NCBI RefSeq assembly: GCF_008831285.2
Contig: NC_045148.1
Span: forward strand, 16,596,802 to 16,656,801
Direction of reading: 5' to 3'
From: Nymphaea colorata
Lineage: Eukaryota > Streptophyta > Magnoliopsida > Nymphaeales > Nymphaeaceae
DNA: 60,000 nt
This document shows, one piece after another, positions 56,101-60,000 of this stretch. Position 1 is the stretch's first letter. Every line of letters begins with the position of its first letter. The notes below the pieces were generated by a model. It worked only from the letters and a program-made list of their open reading frames with translations. It had not been told where the DNA came from and did no database searches. The translations under genes and the position numbers were made by a program.

Positions 56101-57072
56101 AAGTATTTACCACCAAACGAGACAAAGAATAGGCACTTTTATGACTTAAATGCGCAATACCAATAATGGAAAAGTAGGGAAGCACCTCTGCTGTTTCAAT
56201 AGAAAGATTAATCCTCCTAAGGTCATCCATGATTGCAGGGATAGTAACCTCAGTGAAAGCAAGACATGCTTTCACAAAACCAACGGAATGGTTTCCTGCC
56301 ACTTTCATAGCTCTGACTGCCAAACAATTGCAGGAGTGGATGATAGTATCCTATCAAACAGATTTAAAAGCAAAGTAAGACCACAGGTAAATGAAAAAAC
56401 AAAATTGACAACATTACTTTGAATACGAATTTCCGAGTTCTGCACAGCTTTCTGCCTTTTTCTCAAGTAATATGGAAGGCAAAGACATTCTTGTTTAGGC
56501 ATTTCATGTCAAACTGGGTTTGCTAATATTAGAGAAGAACCCAGATCCACATCAGTAGGTGATCATAAGCTCTTGAAACAGACGTGAACTTTGGGTCCAG
56601 TATTCAGATGGAATTTTGTATCGGAAGAAAGAAGTTTCACAACCACAAAGGAAGATCCTGAACTTCAAAGACCTACAAATGTGATCCCAGATACTGGTGG
56701 ACAAATCTCAAGATGTATGACACAATTAACATGGTTGATATGATATCATTAGCAAGAGACTGCAAAGGGGAAAAGCAAACCAATAGCTGATCTGTTCGGC
56801 CAAAAGCAGCCCGGCAATCAATCAAGAAGTTCAAATGTTCCTCTACATCAGATCCAAAATCAACCTGCATTCAGAAAATTCAAATAAATCACTGTCTTGT
56901 CTGTACATGTGTCCACTGAAAGGATATTTAATGTTCTACCAGCTGTATAAAACGTGCTATGAGACTGTCATATTGATCATTGTCAAAGCTTGATCTTTCC
57001 ATTTTATCATATAGAGTCCTTGAAATCTGAAACAGAAATTGGATCTCTGCAGGTTCCTGAATGCAGCTAATC
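53134..57072 (-). CDS. VPS35L: VPS35L-like endosomal sorting protein, ten 3' exons (5' part outside the window)
   Basis: Exons in gene order are 57072-56940, 56864-56781, 56350-56186, 56059-55972, 55142-55065, 54489-54423, 54335-54236, 53637-53521, 53431-53375 and 53256-53134. All joins use GT/AG and keep phase, giving one continuous frame to the TAG at 53134. Recognisable stretches include AVRAMKVAGNHSVGFVKACL, EVTIPAIMDDLRRINL, FAIVSVAATVSQRRLPYHV and LYLGGISFLNKLHEVC. These fit the C-terminal helical-repeat part of the VPS35L (C16orf62/UPF0505) family. In animals VPS35L is the scaffold of retriever within Commander and recycles membrane cargo from endosomes. A similar plant role is inferred. 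The first exon here starts in mid-codon, so more exons lie upstream, beyond copia element E4. The gene appears intact as far as visible. Confidence 0.8.
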
Positions 57073-57637
57073 CTGCACAAAGTAATCTAGATGAAGAAAA
57101 TCCAACTTAATAGCAATATGATAAAAAAGAGTATGTAAACAGGAGAACCACCAACAGAATTTGCACACAGCATCACATGTGATGCTGCAAACGGCTATCA
57201 CACTCAAGTCAGCTGATCACCAATGTGGTAGCTGTTAATAATTGACTGAAGTCACATACATATGCCCACAAGATCCACGTACCTGTCTTGACACACTAGT
57301 ATGCCAATATGGGTATGGGCACATATCCCGGTACATTTTGGATTGGGTCTGGGTCAGATGCATATATTTCACTAATTTATTTTTCATGAGTTCTGAATCT
57401 TATTTTTCAACAGCTATTGCCGCCACCTTTGAGTGCAAGCTTGGGGATCCAGATTAAATCGATGCATACACCTTAGCATATTTGACACAGGCAAATAAAA
57501 GGTAATCATCATTTCTGACTGTAAGCAAAAGTAAAGAATAATTGATGATGCTTTACTGCATACACAGCTCCACTAGAAGGTCGTTGACATTTTTAGTCTG
57601 TATTTAATCAACAAACTGTTAAGTCTGTAGGCATCAA
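57073..57637. other. Intron part between the VPS35L-like exon and E4
   Basis: No further exon could be recognised on the minus strand. It is AT-rich and presumably intronic. Confidence 0.5.
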
Positions 57638-57923
57638 TGTAAAGGGATCGGGTCTGGATCGGGTCTGTTCAGACCCGATCCACTTCGTTTTTATGTCTTC
57701 ACGTCTAAGTGGTGGCACCTCTTGTAATTACTTCATGTTTTATTCCTCTTTTTGTTGTAACCTAATTAGGTTTATGTTTTAATAATAGAGATCAAGCATA
57801 GTGTGGCTGCATTGGCCGCCGGTTCTCTTACCTTCATTGCCTTCTTCTATTCTCTATTCTCCATCCTCCTTATTTTCAGACGGAGAGACGTGATTCGGTG
57901 ATGTTTTAGTGAAGATTCTCACA
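57638..57923 (+). repeat. E4 5' LTR
   Basis: 286 bp with TG...CA ends directly before the primer site. It contains GATCGGGTCTG repeats near its start. The 3' partner is outside the window. Confidence 0.85.
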
Positions 57924-58177
57924 TGGTATCAGAGCCAGGTTACATCGTCCTCCGGTGAGTGATTTCTTCTTGGAGTATTCTGCCCTAAATCTTATTTTCT
58001 ACCGTGGTTATCCTCAAACTCTGTTTCTGCCCTTAATCCCACGATTTGCCCTAATTTCTGTTGCCCTAAATTCTGTTTTTTGCCCTAAGTCACACGGTTT
58101 GCCCTAATTTGCCCTAATTTCTATCGTGACCTCTAAAATTCTGCCCAAATCGTTTGTTTTAATCCTCTTTTTCAATC

Positions 58178-60000
58178 ATGGACCAGCCGGCTCCCTCTCT
58201 TCTATCCTCTAGTTTTCTCTCACAACTCATCTCTCAAAAACTGAACCATAGTAATTATTTGACTTGGAAACGCCAAATTGTCCCATTTATTAAGAGCCAT
58301 AGACTGTATGGGCACATCGATGGGACTACTCCAGCACCTCCAAAGTATGTTAACCGTGAAATAAAGAAGACAGTCGTGGGAGATAAAGGTGTTGGGGCCT
58401 CGGCTGGAAGTGAAATCAGTTTTGAATATGAAACTCTTCCTGAGAGCAATCCCGAATATGAAGTTTGGCTGGCTCACGACCAGTCTCTTGTTGCTTATAT
58501 CACTTCTACCTTGTCAGAAGAGGTATTGGGAGGTATTGATGATGATTTAACTGCCCTAGAGTTGTGGTCTACCCTTGCTACAACATATTCTCAAGTCTCG
58601 GAAGCACGTTTTCTACAATTAAGAAGGCAATTTCAGGATATCAAGCGTGGGACGCGTACAGTTTTGGAGTATTTGAATGAAATCAAGAGTGTTAGTGATC
58701 AGCTTGCTGCAATTGGACATCCCGTCAACGACAAAGACAAAGTCCAACAAGCCTTGAGTGGACTGGGAACGGAATTTGATATTTTTTGCACAGCCTTGGA
58801 AGTCTTACCTGTTCTCCCATCTTTTGAAGATCTAAAGGCCAAGCTTTTTCAACATGAAGCTAGTCGAGTTCAACGACATAATCTGGTTCCTTCCAACAGC
58901 CACAATGTATTGATCACAGGAACTCACGCACTGCAAGGAAATCGCACTCGTTCTTGGACTCCTCAGACAGGCATGGGAAGAGGGATTCTCCCAACACCGC
59001 CAGGCATGAATACTACCTCTGCCACATCTAGGAGAATCCCGACATGCTTCTATTGCAACAAGAAGGGGCATGTAAAATCAGAATGTTGGCACAATCCTCA
59101 GAACAAGAATAGTCAGGTCAGGCGCGAGAATAGGACAGTAGCGGGGTCAGCTCCATCCTCGTCTGGATCAAATCCAACTTCAAAGGTTTCAGCAGACGTG
59201 CAGCAACTTCTAATGACAGCCTTATCCAAACTTAACTTGAAGCAAAATGAGCAAGGAGAGTGGTATGTGGACTCTGGAGCAGCAGCCCACGTTACTGGTG
59301 ACACAGGTAATCTCTCTAGTGTTTCCCCTTATTTAGATCAAGGCTCAGTAGTCACGGGAGATGGTTCCCATCACACAATATCGCACATTGGAAATGCACA
59401 AATATCCATGGGTTCTTCTTCCATTCCATTAAAGAATGTCATTGTTGTTCCAAGTGTCAAGAAAAATATTATCTCAGTGTCCAAACTTATTGATGATACT
59501 CACTCCTCTGTTGAATTCACACCATCTTCTGTTTATGTCAAGGATGCTCAAACCAAGAAGACATTCGCTGAGGGCACTCGCAAAGGAGATATGTATGTCC
59601 TTGAAGAAGCTCCAAAGCTGTCCAAACCTCACCCTCCAGATTCATGTTCTTCAAGTCATAATGAAGTCAATGTCGCAGAATATAATAAGCCATCCATTTG
59701 GCATGGTCGGTTAGCTCATTGTAGTCAGTCTTTTGTTCGAAGTCTTGTTGCAGACGGACTCTTAGATAAGTCCAGTCTGAGTTCAGTCAGTGAGTCCAGC
59801 ATGTGCTCGAGTTGTCATCTTTGTAAGAGCCATGCTCTTCCTTTTCAGTCAATTAATAAAAGAGCTTCAAGGATTTTTGACACCATATATTCTGATGTTT
59901 GGGGGCCTGCTCCAATTCCCTCTTCTTCTGGGAGTAGGTACTATGTCATTTTTATAGATTCATATTCTCGACATACTTGGATACACTTCATGAAACACAA
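58178..60000 (+). CDS. E4 gag-pol polyprotein, 5' part
   Basis: The ATG at 58178 opens a frame that I followed to the window end (607 codons) without a stop. Gag (LNHSNYLTWKRQIVPFIKSH; QARFLQLRRQF-like core) leads to the knuckle CFYCNKKGHVKSEC (residues about 290-303). The protease WYVDSGAAAHVTGD (active Asp near 365), pre-integrase (IWHGRLAHCSQ) and integrase start (YSDVWGPAP; YYVIFIDSYSRHTW) follow. Gag and pol are in one frame, as is usual for copia. Gag style fits the Ale/Retrofit group, but I hold that assignment loosely. Confidence 0.9.
   Translation, partial: MDQPAPSLLSSSFLSQLISQKLNHSNYLTWKRQIVPFIKSHRLYGHIDGTTPAPPKYVNREIKKTVVGDKGVGASAGSEISFEYETLPESNPEYEVWLAHDQSLVAYITSTLSEEVLGGIDDDLTALELWSTLATTYSQVSEARFLQLRRQFQDIKRGTRTVLEYLNEIKSVSDQLAAIGHPVNDKDKVQQALSGLGTEFDIFCTALEVLPVLPSFEDLKAKLFQHEASRVQRHNLVPSNSHNVLITGTHALQGNRTRSWTPQTGMGRGILPTPPGMNTTSATSRRIPTCFYCNKKGHVKSECWHNPQNKNSQVRRENRTVAGSAPSSSGSNPTSKVSADVQQLLMTALSKLNLKQNEQGEWYVDSGAAAHVTGDTGNLSSVSPYLDQGSVVTGDGSHHTISHIGNAQISMGSSSIPLKNVIVVPSVKKNIISVSKLIDDTHSSVEFTPSSVYVKDAQTKKTFAEGTRKGDMYVLEEAPKLSKPHPPDSCSSSHNEVNVAEYNKPSIWHGRLAHCSQSFVRSLVADGLLDKSSLSSVSESSMCSSCHLCKSHALPFQSINKRASRIFDTIYSDVWGPAPIPSSSGSRYYVIFIDSYSRHTWIHFMKH

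Larger units (their letters stand above)
57638..60000 (+). mobile_element. E4: Ty1/copia retrotransposon with uninterrupted frame, cut by the window end
   Basis: The LTR at 57638-57923 (286 bp) begins TGTAAAGGGATCGGG and ends TTCTCACA. The primer site TGGTATCAGAGCC (57924-57936) follows directly. A long frame with gag, zinc knuckle, protease, pre-integrase and the start of integrase follows. The presumed left target site is ATCAA (57633-57637), but the right side lies outside. The intact frame suggests a recent, possibly autonomous copy. Confidence 0.93.

Overview
The window is nuclear DNA of a flowering plant. The evidence is spliced genes, many Ty1/copia LTR retrotransposons, hAT- and Tourist-like small DNA transposons, and a cluster of receptor-like kinases (RLKs). 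The species cannot be fixed from the sequence alone. No wholly unknown system was found. The interest lies in how a kinase array, retrotransposons and recombination have shaped one another.

Positions 1-50,300 hold a minus-strand tandem array of single-exon G-type lectin (B-lectin/S-domain/PAN) RLKs of the SD2-5 type. RLK-A (1-1280) is open but cut by the window edge. RLK-B (6465-15817) is frameshifted and split by a copia element. RLK-C (19388-21895, 835 aa) and RLK-E (47777-50251, 824 aa) are intact. RLK-D is a chimeric pseudogene (23872-33542), and RLK-F (about 35600-36365) is a relic. The spacers are duplicated along with the genes and share a promoter block with a TGACG core. The A-B spacer also carries a private minisatellite (2820-4443) of about 12 units of roughly 142-143 bp, arranged as 285-bp dimers.

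Transposons break the array repeatedly, and most insertions can be proved by target-site duplications (TSDs). E1 (8519-15356, TSD TGCCA) is an old copia element in RLK-B. It carries a nested hAT element (11986-12711, TSD AGTTTTAT). A solo LTR of the same family sits in RLK-D (26655-27129, TSD TGTGA). A different solo LTR in RLK-D (TSD GAGTT) was itself split by E2 (27578-32950, TSD CATGG). E2 is a very young copia element with nearly identical LTRs but three coding lesions. A Tourist-like MITE lies in the RLK-D kinase domain (24196-24682, TSD TAA), and a hAT MITE lies in RLK-F (35865-36055, TSD ATCACATA). E3 (37132-42142, TSD AATTT) is an older decayed copia element.

Positions 42.1-47.8 kb are gene-poor, with two GC-rich blocks resembling 5' exons and a faint LINE trace. 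Downstream of RLK-E are a hAT MITE (51493-51938, TSD GTTGCATC) and short tandem duplications. The right end (53134-57072) holds ten 3' exons of a minus-strand VPS35L-like gene, an endosomal recycling (Commander/retriever-type) component. Its next upstream exon is not in the window. The intervening space holds E4 (57638 to the window end), an uninterrupted copia element that probably sits inside an intron of that gene.

The kinases would act at the plasma membrane: an extracellular lectin/PAN head, one transmembrane helix and a cytosolic non-RD serine/threonine kinase. Sequence mosaics between paralogues point to frequent gene conversion or unequal crossing-over.
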